Below are positions 1 through 6,318 of a stretch of DNA of 15,283 nt, piece after piece. The notes beneath the pieces are model-generated. The model did no database searches. It was given only the letters and a program-made list of their open reading frames with translations, and was not told the DNA's origin. Numbering within the stretch: position 1 is the first letter of the stretch; the number at the start of each line of letters is the position of its first letter. The stretch covers positions 1 through 15,283 of the forward strand of contig CAKRJT010000046.1 of NCBI GenBank assembly GCA_934351925.1. The letters are read 5' to 3'. The DNA comes from an uncultured Lachnospiraceae bacterium. Its GTDB lineage: Bacteria > Bacillota > Clostridia > Lachnospirales > Lachnospiraceae. The translations under genes and the position numbers were made by a program.

Positions 1-6
1 GTCGTC

Positions 7-35
7 TTGTGTATGTACGTTCATACATATATAAT
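7..35 (+). promoter_or_regulatory. Weak candidate promoter with an internal inverted repeat
   Basis: TTGTGT (7-12) lies 17 bases before a perfect TATAAT (30-35). The -35 box matches the consensus at only three of six positions. A 6-bp inverted repeat (TGTATG at 10-15, CATACA at 22-27) sits between the two boxes and could be an operator or chance. If real, it would read toward the broken gene that follows, and could be a relic of that gene's expression. Low confidence, because AT-rich sequence yields such matches easily. Confidence 0.25.
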
Positions 36-96
36 TTATTTGTAAGCTTACACCAAAGTTGCTAATTAACAATGAACAGAGAAAGGAATAAAATAA

Positions 97-530
97 TCTG
101 ATTCCGTAATATTCTCACCGTTTACAAATATTGAGTTAGGAATCAGTGATGCTGGTGGAGCGGAAACATATAACATGGCAAGGACAGCTCCGTATGTTGT
201 ATTCGATCAGGATTCTACAATGTATTTGGCTACCGGAAATGCTTGTTCAAGTGGGAAAATGCCTTATGTAGGCTGCTGTGCAGTTCATCCGGTATCAAAA
301 TCAAACCCTGAACCAATCTTTCCGTATGGATCATATATTCAACTTCAGGGAAGTTCGGTAAGTATATTGGAGGGGCGACATATACGTCTTTTACGGTGGA
401 AGATACAGGTGATATCAGCTTCAAGCGTACATTGTATTGGATAGATATATTTGGCGGTGACAACAATGATGAAAATTACAGAATGGCAATTAATTATGGA
501 GTAAGAAAAGTTACATATAAGTGGGATTAA
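97..530 (+). pseudogene. Decayed 3D (Asp-Asp-Asp) domain protein gene, 5'-truncated and frameshifted
   Basis: Two overlapping reading frames together give one recognisable protein tail. The upstream part is open from base 97 (just after a TAA at 94-96) to about 340. The downstream part is open from 312 and ends at TAA 528-530, one base out of phase. Joined near 340, they read as a 3D domain: a G-K-x-P...CAVHP segment, then PYGSYI, then VEDTG, then WIDIFGG, then a closing strand AINYGVRKVTY. In this family (cell-wall hydrolase and Rpf/YuiC-like proteins) the three conserved Asp sit in AVDP, DTG and the iDiy strand. Here the first is His (AVHP), while the DTG and WIDIF Asp remain. No ATG with a ribosome binding site begins the upstream frame, so the N-terminus is lost as well. 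A sequencing error could explain the shift, but not the missing start or the His. Confidence 0.6.
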
Positions 531-542
531 ATGAAGATATGT

Positions 543-576
543 GAGGAGGCTGTTGTATAACAGTCTCCTTCGGAGG
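543..576 (+). promoter_or_regulatory. Pair of mutually exclusive hairpins over the lipoprotein ribosome binding site
   Basis: A 12-bp stem (543-554 with 559-570, loop 555-558, with one A-A mismatch and two G-U pairs) resembles a terminator stem but has no T-run after it. Its 3' arm (CTCC, 565-568) can instead pair with GGAG (572-575), the ribosome binding site of the next gene, in a short 4-bp hairpin. Both pairings use the same bases, so they exclude each other. This may be the 3' end of the decayed gene's transcript, or a translational control element. The sequence alone does not say which. Confidence 0.35.
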
Positions 577-583
577 TAATAAA

Positions 584-1660
584 ATGAGGAATAAAGCATT
601 ATCAGTTTGTGTGGGTATATTAGTTACAGTCTTTATTGCGGGGTGCACAAGGAATGATTATGATAATAGCGAAACAGATACATATACTGAATCATTAACA
701 GATGAGATATACAGCTCGCAGGATTCTGATATCAGCAATCCGGGGGAGACAAGTATATATATTTATGAAAATGATACACTCGAGGATTTTGAGGATAATC
801 CTATAACCATGAAGGAAGCGTATGAAATTGCATATGAAGATGCTGTGAAGTGGTCTGATGATGTAACGCTGATAAGGATTGGAAGTACGGATAATCACGA
901 TACTTCAAGTAAAGAGCATGGTGTTGATGGAAAGCGCAACTGCTGGTCGGTATTGTTTGACAGTCAGAAGAAGGGAATACAGTACCATACATACGTTATA
1001 TGTGGCAGGGCAATGTTTGGAGGTGAAGGCAATAGTCCGGGATACAAAGCCATCGATATTACCGATTTGGAAGATTCGCCATATCTATATAAGAAGGCAT
1101 TGGAAAATGATATATCAGCGGGGTATGATTTTGCGTGGGGATATCACTACACCTTACAATATTATATTTTTGACGGAGATCGTGATAATCCGGTGCTGCG
1201 GTATGCTGTCCGTGGACGCGATGCTGAAGGCAGGGAAGCTATTTTATATATAGATGCGGTTACGGGTACAGCCGATTGTATAAATGTTAAGACTGGTTAT
1301 GATATAAATGGAAGGTCTATTTGGACAGAGCTTGTAAAGAATAATGATGAGCAGACAGAAAGCAATGAGATAACAGAGACTTATGAAATAAAGGATGAAG
1401 AATATTACCGCAATATGAGTATAGAGGAGTTTGATGAGCAATTTAATTTGTTTGAAAGTTGTGTTAAATACAAGAGAGATCCAAAAGAGCTGCGGGAGAC
1501 AATAATAAAAGGCATACTTAGTAATTCTTTTCACCCTTATATAGATACAGATGAATATGAAGAGGAGGAATGGCGAAAACGAATGACAGATTATTATGGT
1601 GAAGGCTGGGAAGAGCGGATGAAAGATATTGATGTTTCTGATTCTATGTATTGGAATTAG
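584..1660 (+). CDS. Putative lipoprotein with PepSY-like segments, function unknown
   Basis: A 358-residue protein of unrecognised family. The start is supported by GGAGG at 572-576, seven bases before ATG. The first 21 residues form a lipoprotein signal peptide (short basic start, hydrophobic core, lipobox IAGC with Cys21), so it is probably tethered to the outer face of the membrane. An acidic, Ser/Thr-rich linker follows to about residue 70. Residues about 76-142 (helix AYEIAYEDAV, then a W-x-V-x-F strand) and about 203-247 (PVLRYAVRG, then AILYIDAVTGTAD) resemble the helix-plus-strands layout of PepSY-type domains, including the typical D-A-x-T-G turn. The last 100 residues are highly charged, rich in Glu and Lys, and end in a Tyr/Trp-rich tail. 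The gene is visibly more AT-rich, with more ATA codons, than the rbgA-rnhB block. It stands between a pseudogene and rplS with no obvious functional link to either. The PepSY assignment is an inference from pattern only. Confidence 0.75.
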   Translation: MRNKALSVCVGILVTVFIAGCTRNDYDNSETDTYTESLTDEIYSSQDSDISNPGETSIYIYENDTLEDFEDNPITMKEAYEIAYEDAVKWSDDVTLIRIGSTDNHDTSSKEHGVDGKRNCWSVLFDSQKKGIQYHTYVICGRAMFGGEGNSPGYKAIDITDLEDSPYLYKKALENDISAGYDFAWGYHYTLQYYIFDGDRDNPVLRYAVRGRDAEGREAILYIDAVTGTADCINVKTGYDINGRSIWTELVKNNDEQTESNEITETYEIKDEEYYRNMSIEEFDEQFNLFESCVKYKRDPKELRETIIKGILSNSFHPYIDTDEYEEEEWRKRMTDYYGEGWEERMKDIDVSDSMYWN

Positions 1661-1709
1661 TGGATTGATTATCGTAGCGTAAGCGTTTCACTTGGTTAAT
1701 AAATCTACT

Positions 1710-1737
1710 AAATCAATAGAAATCAATAAAATCAATA
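1710..1737 (+). repeat. Three direct copies of AAATCAATA upstream of the rplS promoter
   Basis: AAATCAATA occurs at 1710-1718, 1720-1728 and 1729-1737, at steps of 10 and 9 bases, so close to one helical turn apart. The block ends 17 bases before the -35 box of the rplS promoter. Between them lies more A/T-rich sequence. In-phase A/T tracts here are typical of curved DNA or UP-element-like stimulation of strong promoters. The remaining part of the 1661-1754 spacer shows no gene and no clear terminator for the lipoprotein gene. Confidence 0.5.
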
Positions 1738-1754
1738 AAATTTATAAATAATAC

Positions 1755-1783
1755 TTGCATTTCACATTACGACATGGTATAAT
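1755..1783 (+). promoter_or_regulatory. Strong vegetative promoter of rplS
   Basis: TTGCAT (1755-1760), a 17-base spacer and a perfect TATAAT (1778-1783), preceded by TGG (1775-1777), which makes an extended -10 element. Transcription would begin near 1790, giving a leader of about 75 bases before rplS. The strength fits a ribosomal protein gene. Confidence 0.85.
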
Positions 1784-1789
1784 CCCGAA

Positions 1790-1860
1790 TGTTGTGAATA
1801 TAGCTCGATGTTCCTCTGGTACGAAAGGGTATTAATGAACATCAAAATTTTAAGGAGGCT
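1790..1860 (+). promoter_or_regulatory. Structured rplS leader, possible L19 autoregulatory element
   Basis: The leader contains a perfect 7-bp inverted repeat, GATGTTC (1807-1813) with GAACATC (1837-1843). It encloses a second possible stem (1814-1817 with 1826-1829). The structure lies just before the ribosome binding site at 1853-1858. An L19 leader is a described cis-regulatory RNA family in Firmicutes, and position and architecture fit, but I cannot align this sequence to that family by eye. The structure is directly visible; the autoregulatory role is inferred. Confidence 0.5.
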
Positions 1861-1865
1861 CACAA

Positions 1866-2213
1866 ATGAACGATATTATTAAGAAGATTGAAGACGCTCA
1901 GTTAAAGGAATCTGTTGCAGATTTCAACGTAGGTGATACAGTTAAGGTATCAGCTAAGATTAAGGAAGGTAACCGTGAGAGAATCCAGGTATTCGAGGGT
2001 ACCGTAATCAAGAGACAGGGCGGAAGCTCAAGAGAGACTTTCACAGTTAGAAAGCTTTCTAATGGTGTAGGCGTTGAGAGAACATGGCCATTACATTCCC
2101 CAACTATCGAGAAGATCGAGGTTGTCAGAACAGGTAAGGCTAGAAGAGCTAAGTTATTCTACTTAAGAGACAGAGTAGGTAAGGCAGCTAAGGTTAAGGA
2201 GCTTGTAAAGTAA
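1866..2213 (+). CDS. rplS: 50S ribosomal protein L19
   Basis: A 115-residue protein of normal length for bL19, a component of the large subunit at the interface with the 30S subunit, where it contributes to an inter-subunit bridge. Recognisable segments are the N-terminal helix (MNDIIKKIEDAQLK), the FNVGDTVKV strand, RIQVFEGTVI, the basic loop RQGGSSRETFTVRK, VGVERTWPLHSPTIEKIEV, and the C-terminal GKARRAKLFYLRDRVGKAAK stretch. AGGAGG at 1853-1858 is seven bases before ATG. Codon choice is strongly biased (repeated AAG, GGT, AGA, GAG), as expected for a highly expressed gene, and differs from the AT-rich lipoprotein gene upstream. It has its own promoter and leader and is followed by a terminator, so it appears to be expressed mainly alone. 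The usual upstream neighbour trmD is not within the window. Confidence 0.98.
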   Translation: MNDIIKKIEDAQLKESVADFNVGDTVKVSAKIKEGNRERIQVFEGTVIKRQGGSSRETFTVRKLSNGVGVERTWPLHSPTIEKIEVVRTGKARRAKLFYLRDRVGKAAKVKELVK

Positions 2214-2239
2214 TATAACTTTATATGTAATATGACCAT

Positions 2240-2271
2240 AAAGGGAATGTCAGTGCGGCATTCCCTTTTCT
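2240..2271 (+). terminator. Intrinsic terminator of rplS
   Basis: A 10-bp perfect stem, AAAGGGAATG (2240-2249) with CATTCCCTTT (2259-2268), loop of nine bases, followed by a T-rich tract (TTTTCTTC). It lies 27 bases after the rplS stop codon. Because no clear promoter is visible before lepB, partial read-through may feed the next genes. Confidence 0.85.
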
Positions 2272-2287
2272 TCAATTCATTAAAAAT

Positions 2288-2294
2288 GAGGTGG
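2288..2294 (+). promoter_or_regulatory. Ribosome binding site that fixes the lepB start
   Basis: GAGGTGG just before ATG 2297 is a good Shine-Dalgarno match. A GTG in the same frame at 2291 falls inside this element, so it is unlikely to be the start. This supports the ATG at 2297. Confidence 0.7.
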
Positions 2295-2296
2295 CT

Positions 2297-2905
2297 ATGG
2301 CAGAGTTTGAGGTTTACCGCAGGGAGAAAAAGTATCATGTACATGAGATAATTCTTAAATGGATAGTCGATATAACAATGGTGGTGTGTCTGTCGTTTAT
2401 TCTGGCGACGTATATGCTGGGAAAGACGGCGGTTGTGGGCCATTCGATGGAACCCACTCTCGAGAACGATGACAGCCTGCTCGTCGATAAGGTGAGCTAC
2501 TGCTTCGGTCAGCCTAAGAGATATGATGTGATAGTGTTCGAACCGGCTATAGCGAACGTGTCGAAGTACTATGTGAAGCGTATTGTGGGGCTTCCAGGCG
2601 AGACAGTTCAGATTATGGATGGGATTGTGTATATTGACGGGGAGCCGCTTGCGGACGATGTGATATATGCCCTTGCCGGCGAGGACGAGGACGGAAATCC
2701 GATTGAGCCCGAGAAGATATATAACGCCGGGCTGGCGGCAGAGCCGGTTACGCTCGGCTACGATGAATATTTTGTGCTGGGTGACAACAGGAATAACAGC
2801 GAGGACAGCCGTTTCTCAAATGTCGGTAATGTGAAGTATTCCGCGATTATTGGGCGCATATGGGCTGTTTCGTCGCCTTTTGGACGAATGGGACTTGTGA
2901 GATAG
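2297..2905 (+). CDS. lepB: Signal peptidase I
   Basis: A 202-residue membrane-bound Ser/Lys protease that removes signal peptides from secreted proteins on the outer face of the cytoplasmic membrane. One transmembrane segment (about residues 22-41) is followed by the catalytic serine motif GHSMEPTL (Ser50), then the catalytic lysine in YYVKRIVGLPGE (Lys94). The conserved GDNRNNSEDSR box is at 162-172. A single N-terminal anchor and about 200 residues match the Gram-positive SipS-like type. An acidic insertion (about 127-140, GEDEDGNPIEPE) sits between the Lys box and the GDNR box, a place where length varies in the family. The next gene begins 17 bases downstream, so lepB probably shares a transcript with rbgA. 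Its likely clients in this window are the GLUG surface protein, which carries a non-lipoprotein signal peptide. Confidence 0.95.
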   Translation: MAEFEVYRREKKYHVHEIILKWIVDITMVVCLSFILATYMLGKTAVVGHSMEPTLENDDSLLVDKVSYCFGQPKRYDVIVFEPAIANVSKYYVKRIVGLPGETVQIMDGIVYIDGEPLADDVIYALAGEDEDGNPIEPEKIYNAGLAAEPVTLGYDEYFVLGDNRNNSEDSRFSNVGNVKYSAIIGRIWAVSSPFGRMGLVR

Positions 2906-2922
2906 ATTTTTTGGAGGTATGA

Positions 2923-3771
2923 ATGAATATACAGTGGTATCCGGGTCATATGACCAAGGCTAAGAGAATGATGCAGGAGGACATCAAGCTGATAGATTTA
3001 GTGATTGAGCTGGTGGACGCGAGACTTCCGCTTTCCAGCCGCAATCCCGATATAGATGAGCTTGGAAAAAACAAGGCGAGGCTTATACTTTTAAATAAGC
3101 ACGATCTTGCCGATGAAAAGGTTAATGACGCATGGGTGGAGTATTTTAAGGAAAAGGGCATCCATGCGGTTAAGATAAATGCGAAGAACGGCAGCGGACT
3201 CAAATCAATCCAAGGGGTCATAAATGAAGCCTGCAAGGAGAAGATTGAACGCGACAGAAAAAGAGGAATATTAAACAGACCGATACGCGCGATGGTGGTA
3301 GGTATCCCTAATGTGGGCAAGTCAACCTTTATAAATGCCTATGCCGGACGCAACTGTGCCAAGACAGGCAATATGCCGGGTGTTACGAAGGGAAAGCAGT
3401 GGATAAGGCTCAACAAGAATGTCGAGCTTCTCGACACGCCGGGTATACTCTGGCCTAAGTTCTCAGACGAGCAGGTCGGAATAAGGCTTGCGCTCGTCGG
3501 CTCGATAAATGACCAGATTATCAATATGACGGAGCTGTCGTATGAGCTGATAAAGTTTATGCGCGGGGCATATCCGGGCAGACTTGCGGACAGATACGGC
3601 GTTGATGAGACGAAGGAGCCGCACGAGGTACTCACGGATATCGCGGTTGCGAGGGCGTGCATGAAGAAGGGCGGCGAGCCTGACGAGGAGAAGGCGATAA
3701 AGCTTCTCTTCGACGATTTCAGGAGTGGAAAGCTCGGCAGGGTGTCACTCGAAAGACCTGAACAGCAATAG
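2923..3771 (+). CDS. rbgA: Ribosome biogenesis GTPase RbgA (YlqF)
   Basis: A 282-residue circularly permuted GTPase that acts late in assembly of the 50S subunit. The permuted motif order is visible: G4 NKHD (58-61) and G5 NAK (86-88) come first, then G1 GIPNVGKS (127-134), the G2 threonine in PGVTKG (Thr155) and G3 DTPG (171-174). The N-terminal signature WYPGHMTKAKR (5-15) is characteristic of YlqF, and the C-terminal helical domain (about 180-282) completes the usual length. The catalytic His9 in PGHM is present. GGAGG at 2913-2917 precedes ATG by five bases. The gene lies between lepB and rnhB, as in many Firmicutes, where rplS, rbgA and rnhB are kept together. In B. subtilis the protein is needed for incorporation of late proteins such as L16 into the 50S particle. 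Confidence 0.97.
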   Translation: MNIQWYPGHMTKAKRMMQEDIKLIDLVIELVDARLPLSSRNPDIDELGKNKARLILLNKHDLADEKVNDAWVEYFKEKGIHAVKINAKNGSGLKSIQGVINEACKEKIERDRKRGILNRPIRAMVVGIPNVGKSTFINAYAGRNCAKTGNMPGVTKGKQWIRLNKNVELLDTPGILWPKFSDEQVGIRLALVGSINDQIINMTELSYELIKFMRGAYPGRLADRYGVDETKEPHEVLTDIAVARACMKKGGEPDEEKAIKLLFDDFRSGKLGRVSLERPEQQ

Positions 3772-3828
3772 GGCGAAAACAAATTGCTTTGATGGCAGAT
3801 GAGAAATCGCTCGGAAATGAGGAATATC

Positions 3829-4602
3829 ATGGAAGAAAAAATCAGTGCAGTTAAAAATAAGTTTGAAAATGCCGATGAAAATACTATAAGGGAATTGATT
3901 GCCGAGTACGGCAGCTCCGAAAAGGCGGGAATTGTCAAGCTTGTGGAGAAATATAGGAAGCAGCTTGATATGCTTGAGGCTGAGCGCAGCCGTGTTGAGA
4001 ATATGCTGACATTCGAGAAGGAGTACTGCATGTTCGCGAACATATGCGGTATAGACGAGGCCGGACGCGGACCGCTTGCGGGACCTGTGGTCGCAGCCGC
4101 AGTCATACTCCCGAAGGACGCGAGACTTCTCTATGTGAACGACTCGAAGCAGCTCTCAGAGAAGAAGAGGGAGGAGCTTTACGATGTCATAATGAGGGAG
4201 GCGGTGAGCGTAGGTGTCGGCATAGCATCGCCTGAGCGTATTGACGAGATTAACATTCTGCAGGCTGACTATGAGGCTATGAGGGACGCGGTGGCACAGC
4301 TTGCGCCGCAGCCGGATTTGCTTTTGAATGATGCAGTGATTATTCCGGAGCTTGCCATGAAGCAGATTTCCATTATAAAGGGAGATGCGAAGAGCCTGTC
4401 GATAGCCTCGGCGAGCATAATTGCGAAGGTGACGAGGGACAGACTCATGTATGAGTACGATAAAATGTACCCGGAGTACGGCTTTGCATCTAACAAGGGT
4501 TACGGCTCAAAGCTGCATATTGAGGCACTGAAGGAGCACGGCGCATGCCCTATACATAGAAGAACATTTATAAGGATTTTTTTGCCGGACGAAAATGCTT
4601 AG
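3829..4602 (+). CDS. rnhB: Ribonuclease HII
   Basis: A 257-residue endonuclease that cuts the RNA strand of RNA-DNA hybrids and begins removal of single ribonucleotides from DNA. The catalytic DEDD set is visible: Asp76 and Glu77 in GIDEAGRGPLAGPV, Asp168 in LLNDAV, and Asp204 in AKVTRDRLM. The conserved NDSKQLSEKKRE and IIKGDAKSLSIASASIIAK segments are also present. Residues 1-70 form a charged helical extension before the catalytic domain, as in B. subtilis RnhB. I place the start at ATG 3829, with TGAGGA at 3818-3823 in front. Two earlier in-frame ATGs (3799, 3817) have no good ribosome binding site, although they cannot be excluded. A stem-loop spans the stop codon. It follows rbgA by 57 bases, probably in the same transcript. 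Confidence 0.96.
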   Translation: MEEKISAVKNKFENADENTIRELIAEYGSSEKAGIVKLVEKYRKQLDMLEAERSRVENMLTFEKEYCMFANICGIDEAGRGPLAGPVVAAAVILPKDARLLYVNDSKQLSEKKREELYDVIMREAVSVGVGIASPERIDEINILQADYEAMRDAVAQLAPQPDLLLNDAVIIPELAMKQISIIKGDAKSLSIASASIIAKVTRDRLMYEYDKMYPEYGFASNKGYGSKLHIEALKEHGACPIHRRTFIRIFLPDENA

Positions 4603-4621
4603 CATTTTGCAGGCCGGTTTT
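4585..4621 (+). terminator. Possible intrinsic terminator overlapping the rnhB stop codon
   Basis: A perfect 7-bp stem AAAATGC (4592-4598) with GCATTTT (4602-4608), loop TTA, is extended after a small internal loop by CCGG (4585-4588) with CCGG (4614-4617). TTTT follows at 4618-4621. The stem includes the rnhB stop codon. If active, it would separate the rplS-side genes from the FliK-like gene downstream. The inner stem is A/T-rich, so strength is uncertain. Confidence 0.45.
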
Positions 4622-4633
4622 GAACAGTTTTAG

Positions 4634-4660
4634 TAAAATATTCTGTGGGATAGAAGATTT
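4634..4660 (+). promoter_or_regulatory. Weak sigma-28-like promoter candidate before the FliK-like gene
   Basis: TAAA (4634-4637), 15 bases, then GAAGATTT (4653-4660) matches the flagellar sigma factor pattern TAAA-N15-GCCGATAT at all four and five of eight positions. No convincing vegetative promoter was seen in the 97-base gap. The match is suggestive only because the downstream gene is FliK-like, and such partial matches also arise by chance. Confidence 0.2.
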
Positions 4661-4688
4661 TGCCAAAATTTTTCATTGAAAATAATTT

Positions 4689-4693
4689 GGAGG
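4689..4693 (+). promoter_or_regulatory. Ribosome binding site that fixes the FliK-like start
   Basis: GGAGG lies six bases before ATG 4700. An in-frame TTG at 4676 is upstream of this site and has none of its own, so translation should begin at 4700. Confidence 0.8.
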
Positions 4694-4699
4694 TGCGTT

Positions 4700-6301
4700 A
4701 TGAACATCAACATGGGGCAGATGGCTAAAGGAAATACGTCGATAAATATTAATGTACACCCGAATATACACACCTCTCAGCCGACTGTCACCGTGAACGG
4801 CTCGCAGCAGACCAACCAGGCGCTTACTATACTGCGCTCGCTTGCAAGTGGGGAGACGTTTTCGGCGAACATTACGGACGTGAACGGAAATGCGGTGACA
4901 ATAACGCTTGATGGCGGCCAGTCGTTCACGGCCAGTCTGCTTAATAACACAGCCTACAATATCGGCGACAGGGCGGATTTTATCCTCATGGACAATAAGG
5001 GTGACAGCATTGTGCTGAAGGCGGTTACGATGCAGGAGACGGCATTTGAGACCGCGATGGTCAACAGGTCGCTTAATGCGGCAGGAATTGCACCCACCAT
5101 CAAAAACCGTGAGATGGTGCTGGAACTCATGCACAACGGCATGCCAATAGGGCGCGATGCGCTTCTTGACATGGTTAAGGAGCTGTCGCTTCATCAGGGG
5201 TCGGATATAAACGATATCATCGCACTGAAGAGAATGGGAATTGAGGTCACCGATGAGAACCTAAGCTCATATCAGAACTATAAAGAATACAATGGTGCGA
5301 TGCAGCCGGATATAGCCGCACTCGGGGAACAGCTTTTTGAGTCCGTCAACTCGGGAAGGAATCTGGCAGATATAGTTGGACTTCTTACCGATGAAAAAAA
5401 TGCGGCGGCAGCAAATAATGCGACAGCAGATGTGACAGCGGAAGCCCAAGCCGGGCAGCCGGACGCCGACACCGTGCAGAAGAAGATGATGAGTGATATG
5501 AAGAGTACACTCACAAACATGCTCGACAATTACAATGCGGTGACCGGAAAGAGCATTAAGCTGCCGGACGGCATTTCGCAGACAGACAATCTGGCAAGCT
5601 TTTTGAATGAGCTTGCCGGGCTTACGGAGCAGCTTGAAAATGAGCCGTTGTTGAGAAATAAGCTCCACGGGCTCCTAAAGAGTGAAAAAATGTCCAAGCT
5701 TTTAAATGAGCTGGTGCGCGAAAGCTTCAGTATGAAACTGACTGAGGCGACCAACAGCGAGTCGGTGAAGGAGCATTTTGCAAAGACGCTCGAAAAGCTC
5801 AACTCGATTTCGGAGTACGCGGCTTCAAATCAGAACACGGCGCTGGCAAATTCGGCATCGCAGATGAACAACAATATGGAATTTTTGAACAACATGAATC
5901 AGTTTATGGCGACTGTGCAGGTTCCGTTAAAAAACATCGGTGAGCACGGCGAGGGCGAGCTGTATGTCTACAGGCGGAACAAGGGCAGGGAAGGTGAGGA
6001 TGACACGGTGAAGGCTTTTCTTCATCTTGACATGGAACATCTCGGAGCGCTTGATATATATGTGACCCTCAAGGGCAGCAGCGTGTCGACCAACTTTAAG
6101 GTGGAAGATGAAAGTGTTCTCGATTTTTTGGACGCGAACATGGAGCAGCTCACGAAGAGGCTTAACGACGATGGATATAACGTGTCGGTGAGCGTATCGG
6201 GTAAGAATGAGGGCGATGGCTTTGAGTTTGAGAAAGATGTGATCGCACCGGAGCTTCCGGTCAGCGAGGTAAGACGTTTCAAATTCGATGTGAAGGCGTA
6301 A
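4700..6301 (+). CDS. FliK-like (flagellar hook-length control C-terminal domain) protein, YlqG-type
   Basis: A 533-residue protein, probably related to B. subtilis YlqG by position (after rnhB, before a FlhB-like gene). Residues about 51-107 form a beta-rich module (GETFSANITD, then AVTITLDGGQ, then IGDRADFIL). A helical segment follows (about 125-190, with AGIAPTIKNREMVLELM), then an Ala/Asn/Gln-rich linker and long helices. Residues 421-515 look like the FliK C-terminal domain: LHLDMEHLGALDIYVTLKG, VSTNFKVEDESVLDFLDAN, LTKRLNDDGYNVSVSVS. In flagella that domain contacts the cytoplasmic FlhB domain to switch export specificity. A FlhB-like gene follows 17 bases later. No signal peptide is seen, so it is either cytoplasmic or a type III export substrate. 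I choose ATG 4700, with GGAGG at 4689-4693, over an in-frame TTG at 4676 that lies before the binding site. Its actual role is unknown. Confidence 0.75.
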   Translation: MNINMGQMAKGNTSININVHPNIHTSQPTVTVNGSQQTNQALTILRSLASGETFSANITDVNGNAVTITLDGGQSFTASLLNNTAYNIGDRADFILMDNKGDSIVLKAVTMQETAFETAMVNRSLNAAGIAPTIKNREMVLELMHNGMPIGRDALLDMVKELSLHQGSDINDIIALKRMGIEVTDENLSSYQNYKEYNGAMQPDIAALGEQLFESVNSGRNLADIVGLLTDEKNAAAANNATADVTAEAQAGQPDADTVQKKMMSDMKSTLTNMLDNYNAVTGKSIKLPDGISQTDNLASFLNELAGLTEQLENEPLLRNKLHGLLKSEKMSKLLNELVRESFSMKLTEATNSESVKEHFAKTLEKLNSISEYAASNQNTALANSASQMNNNMEFLNNMNQFMATVQVPLKNIGEHGEGELYVYRRNKGREGEDDTVKAFLHLDMEHLGALDIYVTLKGSSVSTNFKVEDESVLDFLDANMEQLTKRLNDDGYNVSVSVSGKNEGDGFEFEKDVIAPELPVSEVRRFKFDVKA

Positions 6302-6318
6302 ACTACGGGGGAAAAGGC

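Noticed and set aside
72..101. ATG at 72 as the start of the 3D-domain gene
   Set aside because: It reads MNRERNKII and stops at 99-101 in a different frame from the 3D-domain segment, without a binding site. A further frame change would be required.
879..1253. 124-residue + strand frame inside the lipoprotein gene
   Set aside because: It lies inside the larger frame, which has a signal peptide, a lipobox and a binding site. Its product looks like random sequence.
2291..2296. GTG start for lepB
   Set aside because: The GTG is inside the Shine-Dalgarno element that serves ATG 2297.
3339..4106. 255-residue open frame on the minus strand across rbgA and rnhB
   Set aside because: It is antisense to two clearly recognised genes, is Ser-rich with no known motif, and has no ribosome binding site. 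It follows from the codon pattern of the + strand.
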